From NCBI GenBank assembly GCA_018343915.1, contig JABRWF010000008.1, positions 868,001 to 932,000 of the forward strand: a DNA stretch of 64,000 nt. Direction: 5' to 3'. Within the stretch, counting starts at the first letter, position 1, and each line of letters opens with the position of its first letter. This DNA comes from Agroathelia rolfsii (lineage: Eukaryota > Basidiomycota > Agaricomycetes > Amylocorticiales > Amylocorticiaceae). This document shows, in pieces, positions 34,825 to 46,879 of the stretch. Under the pieces are notes generated by a model. The model worked only from the letters and a program-made list of their open reading frames with translations. It was not told the origin of the DNA and made no database searches. A program made the translations under genes and the position numbers.

Positions 34825-36270
34825 TCTTGTATCATTTGTAAATTATTCAGCATATTCACATCTCGTATTGTGACAGTGTGCTCAACCTCGTTCGCGAGCA
34901 ACATGAAATGGTATTAGACGGCAATACATGTATAATCTGTCTCAAGCCCGATAGTCTACTGATCAGCAGGGTCTGATTCTTTGAACAACCCTTTGAGATG
35001 CGATACTAAAAGTCGTAAAATAATGTCTGCAGAAGAGGAAACCCAGGAAACAATGCTAAATAGTGTTGGTGGCATTACAGATAGTAGGCGTTTTATAATC
35101 GTGTGGCTACGGAGGTCAGGCCGGCGCTAGAACGGCAAGAGCGACAGTATGAAGACAGAGTATGGGGGTGGAGAGGTGCTGCCGGTGTAGCCGGCAGGCA
35201 CCACTCGAGTTGCAGGTGAGAAGGTACTGGTATGGAGCGTCGAGAAGGTATCTCGGCACCCCCCTAACCAACTGCCTGCGCTAGTGTATCCACTAGGGGA
35301 GGTGAGTAGGTCGAGCTCAACTCTGGCTGACTGTATGCGCCATGCTCCTAACTATCAAGGAACAAGCCGCAAACCGTGTAGCAGCTGAGTCGTGCGGGCG
35401 AACTCCACAGAGTGGAGTCTGAAGCCTGGTGCCTGCGGCTTGCCCTCCCAATGCCGAATTTTCGCAAGCTCGGAATCGGGATCGGCGACACAGCCCTCGT
35501 CACAGCCGCAGAGGAGTTATCTCGGCCAACGTTCAAACAAATGTGAACTAATGAGCTTCGGCCGAACGAAAATCTGCCTCTGATGATACGCACTGCGCAG
35601 CTGCCCAATGAGCCCACATGCTACCGCACAAATTTAGTATTGCCCGCAAATGATACGTGCATTATGTGACACAAGGGCCCAATCCAATCATGACGCGCAC
35701 ACTGGCATATCAGTGGACTTGAAGAGGCACAATAAAATCCTTGTTTGAGTTAACCCCTGGCCATCAACTCGTGTCGCACATGAATACTTAGGAGCTCTCT
35801 GGTCCAGAAGCATCATGTGTTCTGGGCACAATATGTAACCACCCTACCAGGGATTGACATGCTAGGACCGCGAAATCCAGCGTGATTGGAGTCTACAAAG
35901 TATCGAGTTTCGTCACAGTGGCTTTGTCAATGATAAAGACGATTGGCATGGTAAATGTGTGCCGGACCGCATCGATCCTCTATGATTCGGTGTTAGAGCA
36001 TCGTGTGGCTCACACCTTTATCGCAGATATCCTAAATCCATTCACAGCATTTGCAATCCTACTCATATCACCACCATATGCACGCTCTCTTGGAACCATG
36101 GCCGATACGTTTCCATTAGCCTGAAAAAGTGAGTACCGTACTCTATACCAGCGTAACTTTGATAACAGTACTGCGGTGAAGAATCAGGCGCCTCATCAGA
36201 TGATACTCATTAGTATAATGCCCGGATGTGTATTTAGATACTGGAGAAACTTGGAAAGGCCGGGAGGGAC
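34825..36270. other. Intergenic between MT-G and arrestin-like gene 2
   Basis: About 1.4 kb without a supportable gene. The part 35080-35640 is clearly more GC-rich than its surroundings and may be an old insertion, but I could not identify terminal repeats or a coding frame in it. Confidence 0.45.
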
Positions 36271-37950
36271 ATGTCAGACCCAGACCCATTACCGCCGGTG
36301 CCCGAACAGGATGAAGAACTCCCGGGATATACTGTAGCCCGACCTAGACCCGTGCGAGGAGGTTCACGAGGCTCCTTCAGCACTGAGTTCTCGTGTTCGT
36401 TAGTGGGAAACGATGGTCAGCCATGGTTGGCTCTCTTTATCCAAAGTCGGGCTCCTTCACAGCAAATACCCCCGATATTCTTTGAAGGGGACCGAATCAC
36501 TGGGAGAGTAGAACTTTCTCAGCCCAAGAGTACGACAGTAAAGGGTATATCCATTTCTGTAAGTCAGTATGTTACACAACTGTCTTCCAGTTTCATCCTA
36601 AACGAATAGTCAATCGTCTAGATCAAAGGCACAATTGTGCGCGTTGGGCGTGAAGAGCAACCATTTCTGGATCTCACCCAAGACATCTTTCTTCCCGTTG
36701 GAGAGGGAGCTACTAAGCTAGATGGAAAACATTCTTGGAGCTTCATCTTGGAGCTACCTCGAACCGTTGACCTAGCCATTAATTTCAAGGATGATACCTT
36801 TACTATAAGGAAGGGTAAATACGGCTCGCTTCAATCATCGCAGACATTTCGCCTCCCACCGAACCTTTCTGAGAAAGGCCATGCAATTTATATTGATTAT
36901 CGTATGGCTGTAACAGTTAAGAGAGGTATGTTCTTAACTGATAGTGTGTAAGTTATCGATGATACATTGAGTTAACCTTGGCTCATTTATAAATATTCAT
37001 CTAGTCTGACAACAGTATTTTCATACTTTCCAATGACCCGTCCAGCCTTGCCATCAATCTTGCGTCAGGCAGCGTATTCGTTAGGAAGCGATTTAGTTGG
37101 TCCTGATGACGATCCGGAAGGGTGGCAAGTTCTCCCAGTTATTACTCAATCTGGTCTTTTGTTTGGAAAGAACGAAGTCGATTTGAGCGTCCAGGTGCGC
37201 CATTAATATTTCTTTCGCACTGGCTCGACGCCTAAAAGTCACTTCTTCCTGCAGTTATCCCTTACCACGCCAGTATGCAGCCTGATAGTTTAGCACTATT
37301 AGTATTCACTAACGCCAGCTTCTATAGGTGGTGTACACGGCAGGATCTCCAATACCACTTTATCTAAAGCTAACCTCTTCATCGCCTGTCCTTCTTGATT
37401 TAATTTGCTCCGGAGCGGTGCCCAGGGTACATCTTGCATGTATATTCGCCATCACAGCTAAAGCCTCTCTTGATGATACATCGGATCGAAGTAACATTTT
37501 TAAAGAGCCCGTCGCTGACGCTCGGTTTTGGACAAATCAAGAAGGCAACGTAGCTCACACCAGAACATTCCAAGGGGAAATAACCACTATGAAGAAGCTT
37601 AAACCAAGCTTTCGTTTCCCAGGGCCTTCATTGAGGGTAAGTGAACGTTATTCGTATTTCTGCAGCCAATGAGTATTTGAAACTGACTATATGCGTAGTA
37701 TGCAGTTGAAATGCTACCATTCGAGCCGCCCGGCTTCTCTCCTCTTCCGAAGCAATCATTTCCCAAGATTTTGACTGCCCAGCCTGTGGAGCTTGTCATC
37801 GGATCGAATGGAATACGACCCAGGTCGTATACGCGACCGCCTGAATATAGAGCTATGTCACCATCCGCTATGGATTATGCTCGATCTTCAGGCTATCTGG
37901 AGAATGGAAACCAGCGTTTCCTTCATCGCCATCATGGGGGATTCTTCTGA
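36271..37950 (+). CDS. Arrestin-like protein 2
   Basis: Exons 36271-36558, 36622-36947, 37005-37194, 37255-37272 (18 nt), 37328-37636 and 37699-37950 give 460 residues with the same exon plan and phases as arrestin-like gene 1. Shared blocks include FSTEFSCSLVGNDGQPW, RITGRVELSQPKSTTVKGIS, LDGKHSWSFILELPR and YTAGSPIPLYLKLTSSS. It carries LPGY near residue 13 and a canonical PPEY motif near the C-terminus (37837-37848), so recruitment of a Nedd4/Rsp5-type ubiquitin ligase is plausible. This is expected of arrestin-related trafficking adaptors acting on plasma-membrane cargo; the cargo is unknown. Confidence 0.87.
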
Positions 37951-38379
37951 CTCATAACCCTAACCATGTCTAGTCTTATCCGAGTTTCTCCTGATGCATC
38001 AACGATTCCACTAAGTTATTCTTCTTGCGGGAAGGGTTTGTACAAATGCTAACGTTATATTTTGAAAGACGCTTAGCATTGATGGATATTTAAATGTACT
38101 ACTATTACGTGTCTGTAAGCATATATTTCGACGATACCTATTTGTTGGCGAATAAATTATTTTCCATATCCGTCTTGCTTTGTATTAGTATCGATCGCAA
38201 ACCAGTGCAAACCACCTTTTCCGAATCAAGGCAAACGTGTATCGAGATTACCCAAGTGCCTAACGCTTGATCCTTTTATGGGTTTTGATAGAGAGACTTT
38301 AAAGGTAATTCCAGGGCGTCATAAGGTGGAATCATTATCACAATGAAACCAAGACCAGGTCCCAGTTACTACTGGCAGG

Positions 38380-38600
38380 CTCATCATTGAGGGTGAGGCT
38401 ATGTACGTCACAACTCGACTTGATATCACTGATGATTATCGGGATGCTTCCATTCAAGGCACCTTGGCTTGACCCCTATATCGAGAGGAGCATTTTTGCC
38501 AAGATTTTGATTTCTTTGGACTGTTGAAACTGTGGCTAGATATAACGGCGTACAGTTTAGATCGCAAGCGCGCCTGAGAGAGATCCAGCTCGAACCGATA
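38380..38600 (+). pseudogene. Relic of a third arrestin-like gene (last two exons)
   Basis: Degraded sequence alignable by eye with the end of exon 5, intron 5 and the start of exon 6 of the two arrestin-like genes: TCATTGAGGGTGAG at the splice junction, GATGCTTCCATTCAAGGCAC for the start of exon 6, and GCCAAGATTTTGA for the FPKIL codons. Frameshifts and stops follow. No upstream exons are recognisable. It lies 0.4 kb after arrestin-like gene 2. Confidence 0.55.
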
Positions 38601-38783
38601 ACTTGACTCTGGACTAGAAAGGCTCTGAGGTCGATTCGAGTTGGTTATATAATTATGGTTGTCGGCCAATGTTCATTAATTATTTTTCGTCCAATTATAC
38701 GTGCAAAGGTTTGGTATATGATAACACGTTGATAGATTCCATAAACTATTTGATCCAAACATCAACCTATGCATCTTCCATGA

Positions 38784-40294
38784 TTATTCCGCATCAAGAG
38801 CCAACACACGTCTAACAGTCTCGTCCTCACGCTTTCTAGCCTGAGCCCTGCTATTCTTGAGCCTCTCCAGGCCAGCCGCGATACTCTTGATATGGACTTC
38901 GAGTGGAACTTTAGAACCGGTCAGCTCAGGAGCAGCCGCTCTCTCCCGAAGGTCATCCATATCCTCCTTCATGGCATGCAGCGTCTGCAGCGCTGAAACA
39001 ACATGCACCCTCGCTTTCTTTCGATACAATGATAGATTCTTCAACACAAGGAAGTTCCTGTCGAATTTCTTGATTTGATCCTGGTTCCCACCGAGGATAC
39101 TCCAAAGCTGGGCTAGCAGCTCATCCTTTTCAATATTGAGCTGTTTATCTTCCCGCGTGAGGAGCTCGTGCATGACGGATAGGCGTTCTTCCAGTTTTTC
39201 GAGGTTGCTGTAGGATACTTCGGCCTCGAGGATAAGACGCTCAAATGTGGTGGAGAGGACATCCATCACCTGCGTGAACATTTCTTTCGTTGCAACTTCC
39301 CCGGGTGGGGGAGACGGGAACGGCCAGAGAACGCTCAGCAGGGAATTTGACTTGGGCGCTGCTGCTTCGATGGTATGCAGGGCGTAGTCATTAATAGCAA
39401 AGACACTATTTCAAATTGGATATTGAATATGATGTGAGAGGGATTTTGATCTCACCTATCAACAGATCCCCCTACTCTCGAAGTCAACTTTTGCAGAGCT
39501 CGTCCAGTCGCTTTTGCATCATCAATAAACTCTGAGAGTGTGTCTGCTATCAATTCTTTGCTTCTAAGGTCGCTCACTCTCACGACAGTGGCGAGATCGC
39601 TACTAGCCATTTCAGCCTTTTTTATTTCAAGTGCAAGACCAGACCCTGCGGCAGTATCATCAAATAGTTGCTCAAAGGTGCGACTCTGGACGTCGACGAG
39701 GTCCTGCCAGTCTGCTTTACGCTGCTCCTGAGCGGGAGTGTACGGCGGGGGTGCGGCACACATGGCAGTACTGGATATACCAGGGAGAAAGCACAATGGT
39801 GCAAATGTTTGGCGCACCATTATGAAAGTATGAGTAATGATGAGGAGTAAGATGTATAGGAACAGCGCAACAGTGAGCGGTTTTCGCAAAAGACTAATTG
39901 CACCTCCAACCACATCAAAGATGTAACGGGCAGTAAAAGCGGAGCCATTGGCCAAGGCATCCGAGAACTGTTCAAGTGGAATTTGCTGTTTATGAGGTAC
40001 AGGGGGTGTGTCTGGTGACGCTTTTGGCAATTTGGTTCTGGAGGTAGCTTTATGCTGTGATCCGGGAGTACCAGGAACGGTCCCCGATGCGCCCTTGGCT
40101 CGAGTACGACCGGTCCCAGCAGCCCTGCGTCTTACCGCAGGACTTGAGGGGGCCGGGCTAGTCATTCTTGACTCTTGGCCATAGAGCGACTCAGAGTTGA
40201 TATCGTCGACGTCTTCCCACTGGCCCGGATCATCGTCGCTAGTGACCTGAGATACCAATGGATGCCTCAAGCTATTGTCGTCCAAGTTTGTCAT
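38784..40294 (-). CDS. Single-pass membrane protein with coiled coils, function unknown
   Basis: Two exons, 39456-40294 and 38784-39405, with an intron of 50 nt, give 486 residues. The first 110 residues are Ser/Pro/Arg-rich and probably disordered. One hydrophobic helix follows (VALFLYILLLIITHTFIMV, about residue 145). The rest is rich in heptad-like sequence: FEQLFDDTAAGSGLALEIKK, then LEKLEERLSVMHELLTREDK and LERLKNSRAQARKREDETVR. I recognise the architecture as a conserved basidiomycete hypothetical protein but cannot name a function. It could anchor an internal membrane to a coiled-coil partner. It is divergent from the PB1 gene to its right. Confidence 0.75.
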
Positions 40295-40970
40295 GCGTGA
40301 TTGAACCTAATAGCCGTTAGTTAACGTTCAGTTGCCAGTGCAACACCAGCTACGACAGCTTACAGTAATAGGTGTCTTAGTACTCTTGTTGTTCTCGTGT
40401 ATGAAACTATACTTTGTGCTATCTACCTTGAGCTTGCTAGTGGGCGCTTGGACTCGGAGCTGCAACCTGCCAGTGGTATGGAGCTTTGCACCAAGTCGTC
40501 ACCAGCCTCATGTTGCGAGCAGTAGACAAAAAGCTGGGTATTAACAAGATGCTGACTAATAGCGGTCCGAATGTCCGCGAACGCCTCGGCCAATCAAGTG
40601 GCGGAATTAGGCGGAAGCAGTTAGCGCGGTATGGATCCATCAGCAGCATTTGTTGCGGCCGTGTCTTGCATCACCTTATTGTCTTTGTACCCACATCTTC
40701 TTTCACGTGGTCGGACTCAGGGCCCTCAGCTGTTGAACAAAAGGACGGGGGTGAAGGAGGATTTACTTCTGTTTCTTTCCTCACCCCCGTCTCGTGTTTT
40801 ATACTATCTTATTTTTTTAGCTGCCTAGGTTCGCTCCTGGAAGCGATCGCAGCACTTTGCTTTTGGGCTTTTAAACGTATCGCCTGTAAAACTTTCGACC
40901 TAAAATCTCAAGGATAAGGTGTAACAACAGAAATAACTTTTTAACGCAAATAAATTACTCTAGCTCAACT
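40295..40970. other. Divergent spacer
   Basis: Shared upstream region of the membrane/coiled-coil gene (minus) and the PB1 gene (plus). A 143-codon ORF at 40486-40917 overlaps a 65-codon hydrophobic ORF at 40631-40828 in another frame; neither has splice or family support. Confidence 0.45.
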
Positions 40971-43514
40971 ATGGACCACCCAGTGAGCATTCCGCCGTTA
41001 GCGTTAGTCTTGCGTAGTTCAACTGATCTTCACTCCAAAGTCTGGCGTTGGTTCTGGCGGTGCCCCCTTTTCTCCCGATGTACGCATCAAATTATAGATG
41101 TTTATGATTTGCTAACCCCATGATATTTAGTCGTATAAGAAAGCCATCTATTGCCCTGCTCCAACTCATTTCTCTGTTGAAGTCCTTCCGCCGATCAAGC
41201 AAGGTATGATCGCATCCAGTATTACGTCCTTGATACGTGATTAACAATATTTCTCAGGCGGAAGCTACGTCCATGGGATGAGAATCCACCCCATCAGACG
41301 AGACAATCATTCAATGTCATCACGCATGTCTGATTCCGCTTACGAAGTGTGGCGTAAATGGGAGGATTGTCTAATCTTCCAGGAACTTCTCGAGTCCGAA
41401 TACAAGAGACTGTCTCATGACAAAAAGAAACGCCTCCTGGCTGGTAAAGGCATCCGCAAGAACGATGTTTATGTCAACTCCGACCGGGCCGCTTCTTGGG
41501 ACTCTCTGCCTCCTGGTCCTGATCCCAATTCGGTTGCCCAAGATATTCACGATCTTGTACCAAAGCTTACCAAGAAGGCGTCTCTATTTCGCCCCAGCCA
41601 ATCTACCATTGACCAACGTCATCATGAGTTTGAGGCGTTTGTAAAAGGCTTGCTTCAGGAAGATGTGCCAACGCTCGTAGAGGAGCTTCGCTCTACTCGC
41701 GAAATAGCTGATTTCTTTGGTATCTGGCGGCAGGATCATGATAACGCTGTCAAGACCAGGAAGCGGGCCATGAGCACCTCTTCTAGCCCTTCCTCGCGCA
41801 GTTCTACCACCAGTAGTGTTTTCTCGTCCTACTTTGCCAGCTCAGCCTCTAGCGCCAGCGGCTCCTCTGAGCATACAGTTAGGGAAAAAGGCAAAGCTGC
41901 TATGCGTCAACGAGCTGACACCATCTCCATTGCTCCTTCCATTGCTTCTTCTCATTCATCCGACTCTTCGCATTCTTCCAGCTCATCCGGAGGCTCCTCC
42001 GTCGTTTCATCCGTTAGCTCTGGTGGCAGCCCAAGCAGGCCTCTACGCTCTGCACCGGCTCATATTCGTTCGCACTACTCTGCAGATGCCGACGATGAGC
42101 GTTATGAACGCCGCTTATCTAGCTCTTCTTTGTCCTCTGATTCTTCTTTCAACACCAGTCACAATTCACCCCAGTCTCCCTCGAATAGCATTATTATTGC
42201 GGGCGAGCACCCTGTCAATTTCTCTCATAATCCCAACCAACGCAGACCTTCTGCCGGCGATTCCCCGCAGCAGCACGTCATGATTCCGATCGAAGAGGAG
42301 GATGCATGCGCGCTACCAAAGCTTGATTCACCGCCTGTGTCTGCTCGTTCGGGCAGAAATTCACGCTACAACAGATCCGTGCAGGTTTATGGGGGATCGC
42401 CGACATCCGGAAATGGAAACGATGGCAATGACGACGTCTCGTTTGATTCTTGGAGTGCGTACATTGAATATTACCATGCTGAAAACCATTCTGACATATT
42501 CTACGACAGGGTCTTCTATGAGCCGCCTCTCCTGGATGACTACGGCTTCAACCGATACTATGGGCCTCACGCAACACCTCGCCGATCTCGGAATCCAGCC
42601 TGTCCCAAACGACATTGGCTCCCATAGACAATCCATGGAGAGCATGTCGTCTATTTTGACGGCATGTCCACCTGACTCGCCTACGGCGTCGACCATTCGT
42701 CCATCGCGTGAGAGCATCTCGTCATTTAGAATCCGTGATAGCATCGTCGCTCCGAGCATCTCGTCGTTCATGACTCACGAGAGTGTCGCGGCGCCTTCTG
42801 TGGACCGCAGGCAACGTCCCGTGTCTGTCCCCGAGTCTATTATGGACGGTCAAGAAGGTTGGACTGAAGAGTATCCTAGCGAGGACGAAGATGGAGATTC
42901 TCTAATTGACATCTACTTCGATGGTAAGTCCTCCGCGTACTTGTCCTTGATAACATCCGTTTCTCATCTAAAGCCGGCCTTCAGACCTCTTGAGCATTGT
43001 ATCTGGACCAACGAACACGAACCGCGCATCTACCGCCTCCCAGGGCAGCATCGCAGCTGTACCTCCCAGCCAATCGACTATATCCCCTAGGCCCAAGCCA
43101 CAACGCCTACACATTTCCACGGATCGATCTCCCTCGGAAATGTCCTCCAACTCGTATAGTACCCCTTCCTCTCCTATCTCTGTCCAATCTGGCTACAGTG
43201 GCTTGTCCACCTCCACCTTCACCTCTGTTTCCACCAACACCAGCACCAGCACAAACAGCGGTAACAACATCACCATCAAAGTCGGCTTCGAGAGCCACAT
43301 CGTCCTGCTGCGCGTGCCGCGCACAATCTCCTTCGATGAGATGCGTGTCCGTATCTACGACAAAATGGTCGGCCAGGAGGACGCTGTGCTCTCGCGTACG
43401 TTCGGGCTTGTGTATGACAGCCGTAACGTGATCCGGTCCGACGAGGAGTGGTATCGCCTCCTGCAATCAGCACCGCCGAAGATTATGTTGAGCGTGTATG
43501 AGCCCTCAACGTGA
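40971..43514 (+). CDS. PB1-domain protein with long Ser-rich region
   Basis: The core is well supported: exon 41258-42454, intron 42455-42509, exon 42510-42923, intron 42924-42984, exon 42985-43514, all in phase. An earlier exon ending at 41203 (THFSVEVLPPIKQ) joins by intron 41204-41257 in frame; the first ATG may be 40971 (MDHPVSIPPL) through an intron starting at 41080, but its acceptor (41130 or 41143) is uncertain. The N-terminal part has a conserved helical region (AYEVWRKWEDCLIFQELLES), the middle is a low-complexity Ser/Thr-rich stretch, and the C-terminal 85 residues form a PB1 domain (NITIKVGFESHIVLLRVPR, FDEMRVRIYDKM) with the basic lysine of the first strand. PB1 domains dimerise head to tail in polarity and signalling scaffolds. 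No catalytic domain is seen. Confidence 0.75.
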
Positions 43515-44207
43515 TCATGAACATGAGGGAAACTTTTATTGTTTCATTTCTATCTTGTCTTGCCTCGTTTTTTTTCTCCCTTTTTGGTTGATCATATAGA
43601 GAAACAAAGAGTTTCGTTTCTTTTTTTGTTTTCCATCTTCGTTCATCACTTGATGCGCCCAACACGCATATGCCACACTCCTTTTTTGCTTTTGCTTTTT
43701 GCTTTTTTCTTTTGTATTCTTGCGCTCCCCACTCATCAACTCGTGAGCACGAATAATCGAACAAACTCCAGCCTTTCTCTTTTTTATTGTTATCTTCGTT
43801 TTCAATTTCGATTCCCTCACAGCTCTTCTAGTCCACATGTAACGGAGATCAATCATTGGCGACACATACCCTTCCTTTCGTTCATTTCTTTCTTTCTTTC
43901 TTTTCATTTGTATTTCTTATCTCCTTTTTGTTTACGAACCAGGAAACGGAACCCGGAACTGTATTACGATTACCATTCGGAAGTTTACATGTAAAAATCA
44001 ATGAACGTTGTATCTTTACGATAGACAGACTACAAAAAAGGAAAACAATGAACACATTCCTTTTGTCCACATATTTCATTTCCATCTTCAGTGGATACAA
44101 AGCTCATGCCTTGACAAAAAGAGGAAGACAATGCACAAAACGCGAATCCATACACCACCATCATCAACACCTGACCCCCCAAAAGCAACATATATCCATT
44201 CTACCGC
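43515..44207. other. Tail-to-tail spacer
   Basis: Separates the 3' ends of the PB1 gene and the Arp10-like gene. It is strongly pyrimidine-rich on the plus strand (43560-43930), creating long but meaningless ORFs on both strands. No gene supported. Confidence 0.6.
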
Positions 44208-46338
44208 TCACGCTCCAACAGCCTGAGTCTGCTGTGTCGCTGCAGCTGGTGTAACGGCAGGCGGTGCACCAACCGGCAACGGCGAACGTGTCCAGTCCGG
44301 TAAGATACTCCGCTCTTTAGCCTGTGCACGTTCAATGATCGCCGCATCATCTTCGTCTTCATCGTCCAGCAGTTGATCTGGATCGACCTCGTCCCATTTC
44401 TCGCGTGCAATTTCCTCACCGCCTGTCTTGAGTGCACTATAAGAACAATAAGAACACGAGGGGGGGGGGGAGAGATATCGTCAATATTAAATCGGTAGAA
44501 ACAATAAGATAAAAACGGACCCAGCTAATGAACCGCCCACCCAAGCCATCATAGCCGGAGTGAATGCAGGTGCCGTACCCCGCTCAGGGTTGTTCAAGAT
44601 CCGAATGAAAGGCGTCAGTGCGCGCAAGGCACCATATCGATCGTGGATCGGTCTTCTTTGACTCCTCCCGCTTCTGTTTGATGAACTCGGTGGTGGGGGT
44701 AGCGGGGAGAGGGCACGCAATAACTCGGAATGTAGCCTTGCGATGAATCCAGGCAGCATTGGTGTGCCGCCAACAACAAGAATTGAGGATGCTAGTGTCT
44801 TTCGCAAATCAACGGGTACCTAATCAAAATTTCCTTTTTGTTTGAGTGCTTGAGGGGTAATATGATGCGTATGTACCGACCTTTATAAGGGCATCTAAAA
44901 TGACTTCAGCGACACTTGCCTCGTCCAAGTCTCCACCCGCAAACAACACCTCAGCCGCTCGCTCGCGGACCCATCCGGGAATGACAAGCGTACCCGCGCC
45001 CGTGGTCATATCTGACAGTGGTACGGGCACCTCAAGCGTCGTAGCCGTAGAATGACGTACGTAAAGATTCGCGAGCGCTTCCATCTGGTTTCCATGTCCA
45101 CCGCCTTGTCCCTCTCGCGGCGTCCCAACCGGATGAGCAACGACAGAAAACTCGGACATGGGCCGATCTGAGGCGGAGAGGTGGGAGAACTCGGACTCAG
45201 ATTGGGCCGCGCTATGGCTCGAAGAGGAGGTGGGCGCGTCAATGTCCATAAAATCCTCGCCGTTACCGCTACTACCGCCACCGCTTGATAGCTGGACTGA
45301 CGCCGATGCGGGGAGAGGCTGACCCACGAAGCAGACGCGAGTTTTGATATCCTCAAGCAGGGAATTTGTGAGAAGGTCTTCTGGGACGCGTATGGATCGA
45401 GCAGAAGCTGGGACGTTGACAGCCGAGCTGAGTGATGCGGGGGGCGGGCGGTAAGTCCCAAAGAGAAGGAGGAGATCACGAAGATGGGCAGTGAAACGAG
45501 AGCCTGCCAAGGGTGTTGTGCGTAGCTGGGGGAAGAGGGGTCTTGATGCAAATATCTATTTGCATGTTTCTGTGGGCAATGTTCGATCCATGAATCAGAA
45601 AGAGTTGTACTCACGGGAAGTGCGGTGGACTCTAAATGACCGCAATCCAGGACGAGGCCTGTTATCTTGCCAACGGCTAGAAGAGATAGTAGATGACTGG
45701 ATGCAAATGAGATTGATGGCACCTTTACATAGCGTGAGATGGCGAAATTAGAAAGGCATAGAGCACAAGACATACCTGCAAGTTGTCGAATAGGACTTGT
45801 GCGATCATCTCTTTGACGTAGAGTGGGAGCAATGGGTTTTCAACTATGATGACTTTGCGCGAACTGGGTGCGGTCAAAAGGGATCTACATGATTCCTCTA
45901 ACCTAAGTATGCACCAAACTTGTAAAAAGTCAAAAGCCAACTATAGACATACTCGTGAAATACGGAGCGAAGACATCGCTCAAGGCTTATTGCCAACAAA
46001 CGCTCCTCTTCCTCTCGTTCTCGCGGATCGTGCGCCCTTGCAAGTTTCCACAGCTCTGGTCTATCCCTTATCGCGCCTTTGCTACATGTGAAGAATACAT
46101 CGCGAGGCTTTCCTTCACCACTAAAACCAACTTTCCATATGTGCGAGCCGGGGTCAATCACGATGCGGTCTTCTACGCCGTAAAGGGAATGCCGACGGGT
46201 CGTCGTGTATGCTGGAGAGGCCTGGAGGTGTTGTGCATGCGAAGCAGAAACACGGGTCGTCGTTGGTGTTGTGGCCGCTGCTACAGCCTGAGGCGCAGGG
46301 CCCGACGGTGTGCGTGGTGTGGACGGATGAGCAGACAT
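44208..46338 (-). CDS. arp10: Actin-related protein, Arp10-like
   Basis: Multi-exon gene. After a Pro/Ala/Thr-rich N-terminus the actin-fold start is clear: YGVEDRIVIDPGSHIWKVGF followed by SGEGKPRDVF. Later exons give RKVIIVENPLLPLYVKEMIA, KITGLVLDCGHLESTALPV (second phosphate-loop region), FTAHLRDLLLLFGTY, and SSILVVGGTPMLPGFIARLH followed by ALRALTPFIRILNNPERGTA and FTPAMMAWVGGSLAGS. The last exon (44208-44436) codes an acidic tail with a DEDEDDAA stretch. The domain is longer than actin because of a Ser-rich insertion in the middle (about 45130-45300). Fungal Arp10/Arp11 proteins belong to the pointed-end complex of dynactin. Assignment to Arp10 rather than another divergent Arp is by resemblance only. 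Confidence 0.8.
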
Positions 46339-46879
46339 GGGCGCAACATTGCAACTCCTTCGGAATCAAATCAATCTCTTTCCACTGCAATCATCTTTAC
46401 TGTTTCGTCAGGGACAGAATTACAAAGATTCTATGTATCATTTCTCACTGACATCGCACCTCGGCGCTTCAACATCGGCTTTGATTATTGCCTAAAGTCA
46501 GTGTTTCCGAAAAATCATTGTAGAAATCTTCTATCGCTTCAGACGAAGGCCTCCACGTAAATTGTGTCTGGAAATGCGCCATGCGTGGAAATGATTGGAA
46601 GTCTATGGCACTGTGTTGACTCAGCTGAGTCATCTTTAGAGACTTTGTTTTGTTCCACGCAACACCCTTGGCAACACGGAGAATCAAAAGCTGTGGTGTA
46701 ATCAACTACTTTCTGTTAGCTAGAGCAGCAGTGACTAGATCTAACACACTCACTCCTACTGCGCACTATATCAAATAAACCCCTTGCCATACTTTGTAAT
46801 GCAACCAGCTCCCGGTATTATCCAGGATTCCTTCCCAATATAGCAGCAGATTAAATCAATATGGCGGAAATGTTAACGA

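Noticed and set aside
35080..35640. GC-rich island between MT-G and arrestin 2
   Set aside because: Considered as retrotransposon fragment, but no coding frame, primer-binding site or terminal repeat could be shown.
40486..40917. 143-codon ORF before the PB1 gene
   Set aside because: No family match, changes character along its length and overlaps another ORF in a different frame; likely chance in the divergent promoter.
42455..42509. Apparent frameshift in the PB1 gene
   Set aside because: A 55-nt GT-AG intron explains the change of frame, so the gene is not broken.
43536..43994. Long overlapping ORFs on both strands
   Set aside because: They are produced by a pyrimidine-rich 3' spacer (Phe/Leu/Ser on one strand, Lys/Glu/Arg on the other).
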